DNA from: Flavobacteriales bacterium BRH_c54
Lineage (GTDB): Bacteria; Bacteroidota; Bacteroidia; Flavobacteriales_E; Vicingaceae
NCBI GenBank assembly: GCA_000961845.1
Contig: LADZ01000018.1
Coordinates: 32,849 to 96,848, forward strand
Reading direction: 5' to 3'
Length of the DNA: 64,000 bases
The translations under genes were made by a program, and so were the position numbers. This document shows positions 1 to 8,832 of the stretch, in pieces (the stretch's first letter is position 1; each line of letters begins with the position of its first letter). Under the pieces are notes generated by a model, which did not search any database, had not been told where the DNA came from, and saw only the letters and a program-made list of their open reading frames with translations.

Positions 1-57
1 TACTAGGTACATCATACCAATCATCTTCTGCCTTGGTGGTAAATCTCCTCCACTCAT
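1..57 (-). CDS. gldM: Gliding motility / T9SS protein GldM, N-terminal fragment
   Basis: Only the first 19 codons lie in the window; the gene runs off the left edge. They read MSGGDLPPRQKMIGMMYLV, the strongly conserved GldM/PorM start that leads into its single inner-membrane helix. Known for the family: GldM dimers sit in the GldL ring, form the proton-driven type IX secretion motor, and reach across the periplasm to the GldK/GldN ring. The start lies 42 bases downstream of gldL on the same strand, in the usual gldK-L-M order, so the three are almost certainly cotranscribed. Confidence 0.9.
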   Translation of the reverse strand, partial: MSGGDLPPRQKMIGMMYLV

Positions 58-99
58 AATTTTATAATTTTAAATTAAGTTAAACAAAAAAATAATTAG

Positions 100-894
100 T
101 TACGATTTCATTGCAGTAAGCATGTTACCATAGATGTTATTAAGAGCTGACAAGTTAGTAGATAACTCAGCAATATTGTCTTTATAACGTTTAGTATCTT
201 CTACAGAATCAGACAAGTTAGTCATTAATGCAGTAATACCGGCATACATAGCTTGCATTGTCTCTGCTTGCTGCTGAGAGCCTTGTAATTGAGACTCATA
301 AGAAGAGTTTAATGCTTCTAAAGTAGATGCCATTTTCTTTAGGTTATCACCTGTAGAAGCACCAGATTCAGCAGCACTTGAAAGCCCAGTTAAAGCTTGA
401 GAAGCTTCTTCATAAGTTCCTGCTAAAGCAGTTACTTTAACTGATGCGTTTTTTAAACTGTCAGCATACTCATTTGTAGCAACAGATGCATCAGAAATTT
501 CTGATAATTTATTAGCATTTGTGCTTAAGCTTCTTAATCCTTGTCCTAAACTTTCAATTAATTCAGGTCCAATTTTAGCTTCTTCCAACATGTTGTCTAA
601 TTGTTCAACAGCACTACCTTTTTTTCCATGACCATGACCATCTTCATCATCCATTCCGGCTAATTCCGGATAAGCTAATGTCCAATCTAATGGCAAATGC
701 TGTGGTTCAAATGCCGACACAAGGAAGATTAATGCTTCAGTACTTAATCCAATAACAAGCATTGGACCTGCACCAGGCCAGTGCATAATTTTAAATAGTG
801 CTCCAACAATTACAACTGCTGCACCTGCACCATAGAGAATCCCCATGATGGTTTTACCTTTTTTGGTTTCAAATAAAAATTCAATAAATCCCAT
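100..894 (-). CDS. gldL: T9SS inner-membrane motor protein GldL
   Basis: 264 residues. Two membrane helices lie near residues 17-35 and 44-62, with the conserved KIMHWPGAGP loop after the first and a buried acidic segment (STEALIFLVSAFEP) in the second. The rest (about 95-264) is a long cytoplasmic, helix-rich tail with Ala/Ser/Thr/Leu heptads, as in GldL/PorL. Known: a GldL pentamer surrounds the GldM helices and converts proton flow into rotation that powers type IX secretion and gliding. It lies 57 bases after gldK and just before gldM. Length and domain plan match the family, so the call is firm. Confidence 0.95.
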   Translation of the reverse strand: MGFIEFLFETKKGKTIMGILYGAGAAVVIVGALFKIMHWPGAGPMLVIGLSTEALIFLVSAFEPQHLPLDWTLAYPELAGMDDEDGHGHGKKGSAVEQLDNMLEEAKIGPELIESLGQGLRSLSTNANKLSEISDASVATNEYADSLKNASVKVTALAGTYEEASQALTGLSSAAESGASTGDNLKKMASTLEALNSSYESQLQGSQQQAETMQAMYAGITALMTNLSDSVEDTKRYKDNIAELSTNLSALNNIYGNMLTAMKS

Positions 895-951
895 AATTTT
901 AATTTTTAAAAGTTAATATATAATTTAGATAGGTTTTACGTTTATAAAATT

Positions 952-2280
952 TTACAAATTGTCATCTTTTGCTCTTCCTAAATAAGTCATTACACATCTA
1001 AATCCGATATAAGATTTAGCTGTATCTTGATACTCATAAGTTCTTGTTCCTGTTTGAAGGTAGTAACCTATGTCTTTCCAAGAACCACCTCTGATTACTT
1101 TTCTTTTCAACACTTCAGGCTCATCATCTTTAGCATCATACATGTAATCTGGATTAAGGTCATGTGCAAAATTGTAAGCAGACTCATCAAAAGCATTGCT
1201 TGTCCATTCTGCTACATTACCAGCCATGCAATACAGACCATAATCATTTGGATTATAAGAATTAATTTTTACAGTATGAAAACCCCCATCATCAATATAA
1301 TTACCTCTCATTGGTTTAAAATTACCTAAGAAACATCCTCTAGCATTTCTAATATAAGGACCTCCCCAAGGATATGGACTTAAATCTAATCCTCCACGGG
1401 CAGCATATTCCCATTCAGATTCTGTTGGTAAACGGAAATCATTTGTAACTGTTCCTCCTATATCTGCTAAATAAGCATGTAATAAACGAGTTCTCCAAAT
1501 ACTAAATGCAGTAGCTTGTTTCCAAGAAACACCAACAACCGGATAATCATCATAAGCTGGATGCCAAAAATAGTTTTGAGTCATCGGTTCATTAAATGAA
1601 TAGGTGAAATCATGAATCCATGCTAAAGTGTCAGGATAAACATTTATCACATCTCTCATGATAAACTGAGATCTATCCATAGAAAATGCATGTTTAGCTC
1701 CTTCTGGACCATTTAAAGCATCTCTACTTGATCTTTTAGCAGCTCTTCTATAATCTATCCAATAATAAGTATAATTAAATTTTCTAGTATCAAACTGTCT
1801 TCTTCCCATGTATCTTTCCCCCATGTTATAATACATAGGCTCTAATGCTTCCCTAATTTCAGGTTGTTTAGGGTCACCATATTTTAACTTAGCGTACCAG
1901 TTAATAATAGGCACATCATACTCTTCTTCCCACTCATTCATAAGTAATAGATAATATTCTTCATCTATTTCTTCTCCTAATATTTTTCGAGCGATAGAAT
2001 CTCTAACATGATACACGAACTGACGATATTCATTATTAGATATCTCAGTTTGATCAATGTAAAAAGCTTGTACAGAAACTGTTTTTGATTGTGCAGTTAA
2101 AGCATAAGGAACATCCTGATCTGATGGTCCCATATTATAACTTCCCATAGGGATAAAAAGCATTCCAAAAGGATCTGGTTGATACCATTCTTGCCTTCCT
2201 TGAACGCCAATTAACTCTCCATTACCTTTATTACATGAATAAAGTATGACTAATGCTAATATTATTAGTATTTTTTTCAT
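952..2280 (-). CDS. gldK: T9SS outer-membrane ring lipoprotein GldK
   Basis: 442 residues. The N-terminus is a lipoprotein signal (MKKILIILALVILYSC, lipidation Cys16). The body is a formylglycine-generating-enzyme/sulfatase-modifying fold: GSYNMGPSDQD near the N-terminus, RLPTESEWEYAARGG in the middle, then GLYCMAGNVAEWTSNAF, VIRGGSWKD and a closing IGFRCV. Known: GldK/PorK uses this fold structurally and, with GldN/PorN, forms the periplasmic ring under the outer membrane in the type IX secretion system. It follows the porP gene and precedes gldL with no terminator between them, which matches the porPKLMN arrangement of Porphyromonas. No oddities were seen. Confidence 0.95.
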   Translation of the reverse strand: MKKILIILALVILYSCNKGNGELIGVQGRQEWYQPDPFGMLFIPMGSYNMGPSDQDVPYALTAQSKTVSVQAFYIDQTEISNNEYRQFVYHVRDSIARKILGEEIDEEYYLLLMNEWEEEYDVPIINWYAKLKYGDPKQPEIREALEPMYYNMGERYMGRRQFDTRKFNYTYYWIDYRRAAKRSSRDALNGPEGAKHAFSMDRSQFIMRDVINVYPDTLAWIHDFTYSFNEPMTQNYFWHPAYDDYPVVGVSWKQATAFSIWRTRLLHAYLADIGGTVTNDFRLPTESEWEYAARGGLDLSPYPWGGPYIRNARGCFLGNFKPMRGNYIDDGGFHTVKINSYNPNDYGLYCMAGNVAEWTSNAFDESAYNFAHDLNPDYMYDAKDDEPEVLKRKVIRGGSWKDIGYYLQTGTRTYEYQDTAKSYIGFRCVMTYLGRAKDDNL

Positions 2281-2416
2281 TGTTACCTCCTTCTTTCTTT
2301 TTTATTGTTGACTATATAGGTCAACTTATTATCACGTCTTAAAATCTTAATTCTTATCTTATTAAAATTTAAACGAGTTGGCTTAAACGGGTTATTCTAA
2401 TAAATGTTACAATTAA

Positions 2417-3385
2417 TTATAAAAATCTTACAGACCTATAAACTTCTCTTTTTGGTTGTTTATAAATACTTGTACAATATCTCAACATAATTTCAAAACT
2501 TCCACTACTGTGATCAGCTAATGCAGATGTTGTTAAATCATAAGCAACACCAACTTTTAATCCTGATATACTAGGCTCATTTATTGCTTCTCCTATATCA
2601 ACACCTAATAACAATCCAATTGCGTCTTCAACTCTATAAGTAACGCCTCCCCATAACATCTTATTGTATTCCATTAAAACGTTTACATCTAATTGTGTAG
2701 AAGCAGCATCTGTTTTAGCAAGTATAGATGGCTTTAACACCCATTTTTTATCGTTATTAATATCCCAATCATAACCAGCCATTATATAATAATGTCTTGA
2801 TTGTTGAAAATTTAATGCTCCAACTCCACCTTGATCGGCCACATCTTCTACTGAAGTTTGTGGAATGTGTAAGGTAGAAATACCTACATACATCTTATTA
2901 GCGATAGAATAATAAAGACCTGCACCAAAATCAAAAGTGGCTGCTGAAGTGCCTGAATTAGGAATTGATGGGTCTAATGAAGGATCGTCAATAGCTATAA
3001 AATTATCTTTAAAAGACTTGCTCAACATACCTGCTTCAATACCTATACCTAATTCTCCAGGACCTAAAGTTAAATGATAAGCATAAGCTAATTTAGCTAC
3101 TAAAGATTTTTCTATACCTAATTGATCTTGAAAAACAGTAAGCCCAACACCATGTTTGCTAATACGAGCATCTGCACTTAACATATGTGTTTGAGGGTTC
3201 CCTTCAAAACCTGTCCATTGCTGACGAGTAAACAATGTTCCACATATACCACCATTATGACCAGCAGAACCAGGGTTTACACTTAATTTATTAAACATAT
3301 TTTGTGTAAACTGAGCGTCTTGCTGAGCCATCAGAGAGAAAGTTCCTAGGAACAAAAAAGACACAGAAAGTAATATTTTTTTCAT
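2417..3385 (-). CDS. porP: PorP/SprF-family T9SS outer-membrane protein
   Basis: 322 residues from the ATG at 3385. The longest open frame begins 15 codons earlier, but only this start gives a clean signal peptide (MKKILLSVSFLFLGTFSLMAQ). The mature protein opens with QDAQFTQNMFNKLSVNPGSAG, the hallmark of the PorP/SprF family, then has alternating beta strands ending in an aromatic-rich C-terminus, as expected for an outer-membrane barrel. Known: family members anchor or export particular T9SS cargos, and PorP itself binds PorE and the PorKN ring. Its place directly upstream of gldK argues for the core PorP role rather than a cargo-specific SprF paralog. That distinction is an inference from gene order. 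Confidence 0.88.
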   Translation of the reverse strand: MKKILLSVSFLFLGTFSLMAQQDAQFTQNMFNKLSVNPGSAGHNGGICGTLFTRQQWTGFEGNPQTHMLSADARISKHGVGLTVFQDQLGIEKSLVAKLAYAYHLTLGPGELGIGIEAGMLSKSFKDNFIAIDDPSLDPSIPNSGTSAATFDFGAGLYYSIANKMYVGISTLHIPQTSVEDVADQGGVGALNFQQSRHYYIMAGYDWDINNDKKWVLKPSILAKTDAASTQLDVNVLMEYNKMLWGGVTYRVEDAIGLLLGVDIGEAINEPSISGLKVGVAYDLTTSALADHSSGSFEIMLRYCTSIYKQPKREVYRSVRFL

Positions 3386-3438
3386 AGTATTAGGGTATTT
3401 TTTTACAATTATAAATATAATTTTTCTCAATTAGTCGG

Positions 3439-3469
3439 CTAAGATAAATAAAAAAAAATAACATGCAAA
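3439..3469 (-). promoter_or_regulatory. Candidate promoter of the porP-gldKLM operon
   Basis: On the minus strand a TTTG at 3469-3466 is followed after 19 bases by TATCTTAG at 3446-3439. This is one mismatch from the Bacteroidota -7 box TAnnTTTG, with a normal spacing to the -33 element. It lies about 55 bases upstream of the preferred porP start. The single mismatch keeps confidence low. Confidence 0.35.
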
Positions 3470-3543
3470 AACTTTTTTAACTTTATTTTGTTAATTTCTT
3501 GTTGAGAACTCGTGAAAAACTTGTTAATTGCTTGACCGGTTAC

Positions 3544-4710
3544 TTAAATTAATTTTTGAAAAGTTCTAATCCAAATATCAGGTAACTCATTATTACATGC
3601 AACTTGATAGTCTTTATAAGTGCAGGGAATTAATAAATGTCTTTCATTTTTAATTTTTTCATGGGAAGGATATGGAACATCTATCCACCAACGATCACTT
3701 TTGTCACTTTTATAAAAAATTAAGTCGTTTCCGCCTTCTAACATCGAAACTACATATTTAGTATAATCTTTTCGACTACCAATAGGAAAATCATTTTTTC
3801 TGTTGTTTACGCCATCTATAAAATACCAAATCATTTGTGCAACACTATGAGCTGTTTGATTATTAAAATCCACAGTAGGATTAAATTCATAAAACCCAAT
3901 AGATGTGAGTTTATCGCTAATACCGGCATATCTTGCAATTTGGCAGGCTTGCTCTCCATAAAATCCATTAGGAGATGCATTTTTATTTCCCGGAGCTTCT
4001 GCCTGTCTTATTGAGGACACATCAAAACTAACAATATCTGCATTTCTAACTATAGGCTCCACCTCTTCCATATTGTTTTGAATTTCTCCTAAACGATAAG
4101 CATCAAAATAAAGTTTAGAAATTAAATCAATTTCTTCGGTAGATACAAAGTAACTTTGATAACCAATATTGCTAAAGTTAAATAAGTAATTAGGTTGGTG
4201 AAGAATAATTTTTGCCAAATAGTTGTCAGCATTAATAGCATAGTTAGCATCATCTAAATTTAACTTAGCATCTACAGCAACTAAGTTAACGGACTGTTCT
4301 AAATTTTTATATGCTAAAAAATTAGCATAGGTTAAATCCTGACTGCCTCCTATAATAATAGGTAAGATATTTTTTTTGATTAACTCTTCCAGAATATTAC
4401 TTAGTGCAAAATAAGTATCTTCAACTGTAGCTCCATTTTTTAGATTCCCGAAATCTGCTATTTTTTTCTTTCCATTAAATGAAAGTCGGTATAAAAATTT
4501 TCTTACAAAGTCAGGAGCTTTACCACATCCTTCATTATTGGATGCATTTCTTTCTTCTTCAATTCCAATAATTGCTATAGCAACATCAGATAACTCTTGG
4601 TTCTCTTCACTATAATAAAGTAAGTTATTGGCAAAATGATTACTTTTATAATCGAAGTTAAAAACTTCTTTAGATAAATCTATTGGTTGAAAATAATCAA
4701 AAAAATCCAT
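3544..4710 (-). CDS. Arginase/formimidoylglutamase-fold protein without metal ligands
   Basis: 388 residues with the ureohydrolase (arginase, agmatinase, formimidoylglutamase) fold: IPVIGG-type strand ILPIIIGG at 115-122, a DA-containing strand at 144-151, SFDVSSIR at 228-235 and a later ARYAGISDKLTSIGFYEFNP segment. In active enzymes the Mn ligands are GGDHS, DAHxD and SxDxD. Here these read GGSQD (121-125), DAKLN (147-151) and SFDVS (228-232), so most ligands are lost. This is seen directly; that the protein is a pseudoenzyme is an inference. It starts 39 bases after the topA stop on the same strand, so it is probably cotranscribed with topA. Annotation as an active hutG-type enzyme is not supported. 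Confidence 0.8.
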   Translation of the reverse strand: MDFFDYFQPIDLSKEVFNFDYKSNHFANNLLYYSEENQELSDVAIAIIGIEEERNASNNEGCGKAPDFVRKFLYRLSFNGKKKIADFGNLKNGATVEDTYFALSNILEELIKKNILPIIIGGSQDLTYANFLAYKNLEQSVNLVAVDAKLNLDDANYAINADNYLAKIILHQPNYLFNFSNIGYQSYFVSTEEIDLISKLYFDAYRLGEIQNNMEEVEPIVRNADIVSFDVSSIRQAEAPGNKNASPNGFYGEQACQIARYAGISDKLTSIGFYEFNPTVDFNNQTAHSVAQMIWYFIDGVNNRKNDFPIGSRKDYTKYVVSMLEGGNDLIFYKSDKSDRWWIDVPYPSHEKIKNERHLLIPCTYKDYQVACNNELPDIWIRTFQKLI

Positions 4711-4749
4711 ATAGTGTTTTGTGTTGATTCAATGATGAGTGTAAAAATC

Positions 4750-7227
4750 CTATTTTTTCTTTTTGGTTTTTTTTGCCGGTTTTTGTTTTTCAATTATTTT
4801 TTCAACATCTTCCAAAGTCATTTTTTCTACATCCGTATCTTTTGGCAATTCAATTTTTGTTTTTCCTTTCACAATATTAAATCTTCCCCAACGGGCTTTC
4901 TGAACTGAAATACCTTTATCTTCCCAATTATGAATAAATTTATCTTTTTCTTTTTGTAGCTTATCCTCAATTAATTCTTTAATGTCACTTTGAGACAAGT
5001 TATCAAAATTATATTTCTTATTTACATTGATAAACATGTTGTTCCATTTAATAAAGGGTCCAAATCTTCCTACTCCTTTTTGAACTGGTTTCCCCTGATA
5101 TTCTGCAATAGGAGCATCTGCCTGTTGTTTTTCCTTAATTAATTCAATAGCTCTATTAAGATTAACAGCAGTAATTTCTTCACCTTTGGGTAATGAAATG
5201 AACTTTTCATCAAATTTAATATATGGTCCAAACTTGCCTTGAGACACCACTACTTCTTTACCTTCATGATTTCCTAAGGTTTTTGGAAACTGAAATAATG
5301 TCAATGCCTGTTCTAAGGTTATATTAGAAATATTTTGTTCTGGAAGCAAACTTGCAAACTGAGGTTTTTCTTCATCCTCTGTACTTCCTATCTGAATCAT
5401 TGGTCCGAATCTCCCAATACGAGCAATAACTGGTTTTTTTGTTTTTGGATCTGTACCTAACAATCTTTCACCACTAGCTCTTTCGGCATTTTCAAGCGTA
5501 TCAGTAATTTGATTGTGAAAAGGCTTGTAAAATTCAGCAATCATCTTGCTCCATTCTTTTAATCCTTCAGCAATTTCATCAAACTGTTCTTCAACCCTTG
5601 CTGTAAAATTATAGTCTAAAACTTTTCCGAAATTTTCAACCAAGAAATCTGTAACAACAATACCTATATCTGTTGGAAACATTTTTTTCTTCTCAAAACC
5701 AAAATTTTCTTTGAGTTGTTTTTCAGAAATTTTCCCTGATTTAAGTGTTAACAATACATAGTTTCGCTGACTACCATCTCTATCTTCTCTAACAATATAT
5801 CCTCTTTTTTGGATAGTTGAAATAGTTGGAGCATAAGTAGAAGGTCGTCCGATACCTAATTCTTCTAACTTTTTAACCAAACTAGCCTCGGTGTATCTTG
5901 GTGGATGATTGTTATATTTTTCTGTAGCGGTAAGTTCGTTTAGGTTTAACTCTTCTCCTTTCTTTACTTGTGGTAAAATGCCTTCTTTTTCATCTTCCTG
6001 ATGGTCATCATCACTAGATTCTAAATAAACTTTTAAGAAACCTTCGAACAGTAATACTTCGCCTTTAGCTACAAATTTTTCTTTTGAGGTATTTATACCT
6101 ATAGTAATAGTAGTTTTTTCAAGTTTGGCATCGCTCATTTGAGAGGCAATGGTTCTTTTCCAAATTAAATCATACAACCTTGCTTGAGCAGCATCACCGG
6201 AAATCGAATGTTTATTCATATAAGTTGGTCGGATAGCCTCGTGAGCTTCTTGAGCACCTTTAGATTTGGTACTAAATTTTCTTACTTGAGAAAACTCCTC
6301 GCCATAACTAACTGTGATTTCTTTCTTTGCAGCTCCAATTGCTTCATTTGATAAATTTACCGAATCCGTTCTCATATACGTTATGTTTCCAGATTCGTAT
6401 AATTTTTGAGCTACCGACATGGTTTGAGCTACTGAAAAACCTAATTTCCTACTTGCTTCTTGTTGTAATGTTGAAGTTGTAAAAGGTGCTGCCGGAGATC
6501 TTTTTGAAGGTTTCGTTTCTAAATCTTCAACTGTAAAAACGGCATTATTACAAATTTCTAAAAACTTCTCTGCTTCTTTTTGTGTTTTAAATCTGTGCGG
6601 AAGTTCAGCTTTTATTGTTGCTTTATCATTGGTTTCAAATAAAGCGATTACTCTAAAAGCAGATTCATAGGTAAAGTTATCTATTTCTCTTTCTCTTTCA
6701 ACAATTAACCTTACCGCTACAGATTGTACTCTACCAGCAGATAATGATGGTCTAACTTTTTTCCACAATACAGGTGACAACTCATAACCCACTAATCTAT
6801 CCAAGACTCTTCTTGCTTGTTGAGCATCAACTAAGTGTGTATTAATTTTTCTAGGATTTTCTATGGCTTTAGTAATTGCCGATTTAGTAATCTCATGAAA
6901 AACAATACGTTTAGTCTTTTTTTCATCTAAGCCTAAGGCTTCTAATAAATGCCAAGAAATGGCTTCTCCCTCACGATCCTCATCGGAAGCTAGCCATACA
7001 ACATCTGCCTCCTTTGCTAATTTTTTTAATTCTGCAACTATTTTCTTCTTATCGCTAGGAACAACATAGTTTGGTTCAAAGTTGTTTTCTATATCAATGG
7101 ATATGTTTTTTCCCGGTAAATCTCTAATGTGTCCAAAACTAGATTTTACAGTAAAATCTTTCCCCAAAAATTTTTCAATAGTTTTTGCTTTGGCAGGTGA
7201 CTCAACGATAACTAAATTTTTTGTCAT
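4750..7227 (-). CDS. topA: DNA topoisomerase I
   Basis: 825 residues, type IA topoisomerase, which relaxes negative supercoils through a transient 5'-phosphotyrosine link. The Toprim domain opens the protein (VIVESPAKAKTIEKFLG) with the metal-binding DEDRE at 82-86. The catalytic tyrosine is Y284 in GNITYMRTDS. The C-terminal third has no zinc fingers. Instead it carries about four TopA C-terminal repeats of the kind RFGPxIxxG (near 610, 665, 715 and 775). It ends in a lysine-rich tail (PAKKTKKKK) likely to help DNA binding. Length is normal for Bacteroidota TopA. The arginase-like gene follows closely downstream. Confidence 0.97.
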   Translation of the reverse strand: MTKNLVIVESPAKAKTIEKFLGKDFTVKSSFGHIRDLPGKNISIDIENNFEPNYVVPSDKKKIVAELKKLAKEADVVWLASDEDREGEAISWHLLEALGLDEKKTKRIVFHEITKSAITKAIENPRKINTHLVDAQQARRVLDRLVGYELSPVLWKKVRPSLSAGRVQSVAVRLIVEREREIDNFTYESAFRVIALFETNDKATIKAELPHRFKTQKEAEKFLEICNNAVFTVEDLETKPSKRSPAAPFTTSTLQQEASRKLGFSVAQTMSVAQKLYESGNITYMRTDSVNLSNEAIGAAKKEITVSYGEEFSQVRKFSTKSKGAQEAHEAIRPTYMNKHSISGDAAQARLYDLIWKRTIASQMSDAKLEKTTITIGINTSKEKFVAKGEVLLFEGFLKVYLESSDDDHQEDEKEGILPQVKKGEELNLNELTATEKYNNHPPRYTEASLVKKLEELGIGRPSTYAPTISTIQKRGYIVREDRDGSQRNYVLLTLKSGKISEKQLKENFGFEKKKMFPTDIGIVVTDFLVENFGKVLDYNFTARVEEQFDEIAEGLKEWSKMIAEFYKPFHNQITDTLENAERASGERLLGTDPKTKKPVIARIGRFGPMIQIGSTEDEEKPQFASLLPEQNISNITLEQALTLFQFPKTLGNHEGKEVVVSQGKFGPYIKFDEKFISLPKGEEITAVNLNRAIELIKEKQQADAPIAEYQGKPVQKGVGRFGPFIKWNNMFINVNKKYNFDNLSQSDIKELIEDKLQKEKDKFIHNWEDKGISVQKARWGRFNIVKGKTKIELPKDTDVEKMTLEDVEKIIEKQKPAKKTKKKK

Positions 7228-7239
7228 ATTAGAAGGTTT

Positions 7240-7266
7240 AAATCACTAATTCATTTATAGTGATTT
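7240..7266 (-). promoter_or_regulatory. Hairpin in the topA leader
   Basis: A perfect 9-base inverted repeat, AAATCACTA at 7240-7248 and TAGTGATTT at 7258-7266, encloses a 9-base loop and ends 12 bases upstream of the topA start. No T-run follows on the minus strand, so it is not a terminator. It could be an operator or a translation-modulating leader hairpin. No function can be assigned. Confidence 0.35.
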
Positions 7267-7450
7267 TAAATTTTGACTTGCAAAGAAATGAAATTAAATT
7301 TAGCTTTTCCAAATTTTAATCATTTTACCTTTCTGAAAAGTAATTAAAAAACATATTTTAACACTTGTATCATTCAATATAAAACTATTAAAATTCAATT
7401 AAATAAGTGATATATTTATAAAAAAATAATTTCTTTCTCCTTTAAGCAAC

Positions 7451-7458
7451 TATCTTTG
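7451..7458 (+). promoter_or_regulatory. -7 promoter box of proC
   Basis: TATCTTTG matches the Bacteroidota -7 consensus TAnnTTTG exactly. Transcription would start near 7465, leaving a leader of only about 10 bases before the ATG at 7474. This also argues against the in-frame TTG at 7456, which lies inside the box. No convincing -33 TTG was found at the right spacing. Confidence 0.55.
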
Positions 7459-7473
7459 TCGAAAAATTACCTC

Positions 7474-8289
7474 ATGAGTCAACTAGAAAAGAAAATAGCT
7501 GTTATTGGTGCCGGGAACCTCGGCTTGTCATTTGTTAAAGGATTAATAGAGAGTAAACATTATGATTATAATGATTTTATCTTAACAAAAAGAAACCTTG
7601 ATACGCTTAAATATTTTGAAGAAAATGGTTGTGCTATTACTACCACTAATATTGGTGGAGTAAAAAATGCAGCTATTATTGTATTGGCAGTTTTGCCTCA
7701 AAAAGTAAACAAAGTGCTTAATGAGATTAAAGGTGAACTAACTCCTAATCACCTTTTAATTTCTGTAGTTACCGGAATAAAAGTTAAAGATATTGAAAAT
7801 GTTATTGGAACAAATACTCCAATAGTTAGGGCAATGCCAAATACTGCTATTGCCATCAGAGAATCTATGACTTGTATTGCTACCACCGAACAATGGAAAA
7901 CCCAACTTCCTAAAGTTGATACGATTTTTAAACATGTTGGAGAAACTATAGTTATAAATGAAGAACAAATGACTTCAGCGACAGCATTATGTGCTTGTGG
8001 AATTGCTTTTTTCTTAAGAGCCATAAGAGCAGCATCCCAAGGTGGAAATGAGATTGATTTTCATGCTGATGAAGCTTTAAAAATGGCTGCTCAAACTGCT
8101 AAAGGTGCAGCAAGTCTGCTAATTCATAATCAATCGCACCCTGAGGATGAAATTGATAAAGTTACTTCACCTAAAGGGTGTACCATCGCAGGACTAAACG
8201 AGATGGAACATAACGGGTTTAGCTCTTCTTTTATTAAAGGTATTACTATTTCTGCAAAAAAAGCTAAAGGACTTTATACCGAAGAATAA
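7474..8289 (+). CDS. proC: Pyrroline-5-carboxylate reductase
   Basis: 271 residues from the ATG at 7474; the longer frame would begin at a TTG inside the promoter box. The Rossmann start IAVIGAGNLGLSF binds NAD(P)H. The C-terminal helical domain contains ALCACGIAFFLRAI and the family signature region VTSPKGCTIAGLNEMEHNGF, with Lys and Cys in place of the more common GGT. Known reaction: reduction of 1-pyrroline-5-carboxylate to proline, the last step of proline synthesis. It is convergent with the downstream lrp gene, whose stop is 2 bases away, with no terminator between them. proA and proB are not in the window. Confidence 0.93.
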   Translation: MSQLEKKIAVIGAGNLGLSFVKGLIESKHYDYNDFILTKRNLDTLKYFEENGCAITTTNIGGVKNAAIIVLAVLPQKVNKVLNEIKGELTPNHLLISVVTGIKVKDIENVIGTNTPIVRAMPNTAIAIRESMTCIATTEQWKTQLPKVDTIFKHVGETIVINEEQMTSATALCACGIAFFLRAIRAASQGGNEIDFHADEALKMAAQTAKGAASLLIHNQSHPEDEIDKVTSPKGCTIAGLNEMEHNGFSSSFIKGITISAKKAKGLYTEE

Positions 8290-8291
8290 TT

Positions 8292-8765
8292 TTATTTATC
8301 TAAATATTGAAAAGGCAAAACAGTTGAATATTTATCTTTAGAAATTACTACCATGGAATGCATATTTCTAATTTCTTCTATAGGCGATAATTTATCTTTT
8401 ACCAATGCATCAAAAGCGGCAATATCTTTTACTAAGATTTTCAATAGATAATCTGCCTGTCCGGTAACATTGTAACATTCCATTACTTCATCAATTTTAT
8501 TAATCTTTTCAATAAAATTATTTATGGCATTGTCTCTTTGCCTGATTAATGAAATTTGCATAAAAACACATAAGCCTAATTGAAGTTTTTCCTCACTTGC
8601 TAATGCATGATAACTCTTAATAAATCCTTTTCCCTCCAATTTTTTTACTCGTTCTAAAGTAGGGGCAGGCGATAAAGATATTTCTTTAGAGAGTTGTAAG
8701 TTAGTTATTTTCGCGTTCTCCTGAAGTTTTTTTAAAATCTTCAAATCTATTTCGTCTAGCTTCAT
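8292..8765 (-). CDS. Lrp/AsnC-family transcriptional regulator
   Basis: 157 residues. An N-terminal helix-turn-helix covers about 1-50 (LDEIDLKILKKLQENAKITN, then LSLSPAPTLERVKKLEGKGFI). A C-terminal ligand-binding RAM/AsnC domain follows at about 65-150 and contains VMECYNVTGQADYLLKILVKD, the typical Gly-x-x-D-Y loop. Known: such proteins assemble as octamers and sense amino acids. It is convergent with proC and its start faces the cyclase-family gene upstream on the same strand. The ligand and targets cannot be told from sequence; proximity to proC makes amino-acid metabolism plausible. Confidence 0.92.
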   Translation of the reverse strand: MKLDEIDLKILKKLQENAKITNLQLSKEISLSPAPTLERVKKLEGKGFIKSYHALASEEKLQLGLCVFMQISLIRQRDNAINNFIEKINKIDEVMECYNVTGQADYLLKILVKDIAAFDALVKDKLSPIEEIRNMHSMVVISKDKYSTVLPFQYLDK

Positions 8766-8832
8766 ATGAGTTATTTTGTGAGGTTAAAAATATCGAAAAA
8801 AATCCAAGCTTATTTTAACGAAAAGTTAAAAT

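Noticed and set aside
1027..1329. Plus-strand 100-codon frame inside gldK
   Set aside because: It is antisense to a well supported gene, has no promoter or family motif, and reflects codon usage of the other strand.
3544..4710. Active formimidoylglutamase (hutG)
   Set aside because: The metal-binding residues of all three motifs are replaced, and no histidine-degradation genes are nearby.
7749..8024. Minus-strand frames within proC
   Set aside because: They are shadows of proC with no motif or promoter.
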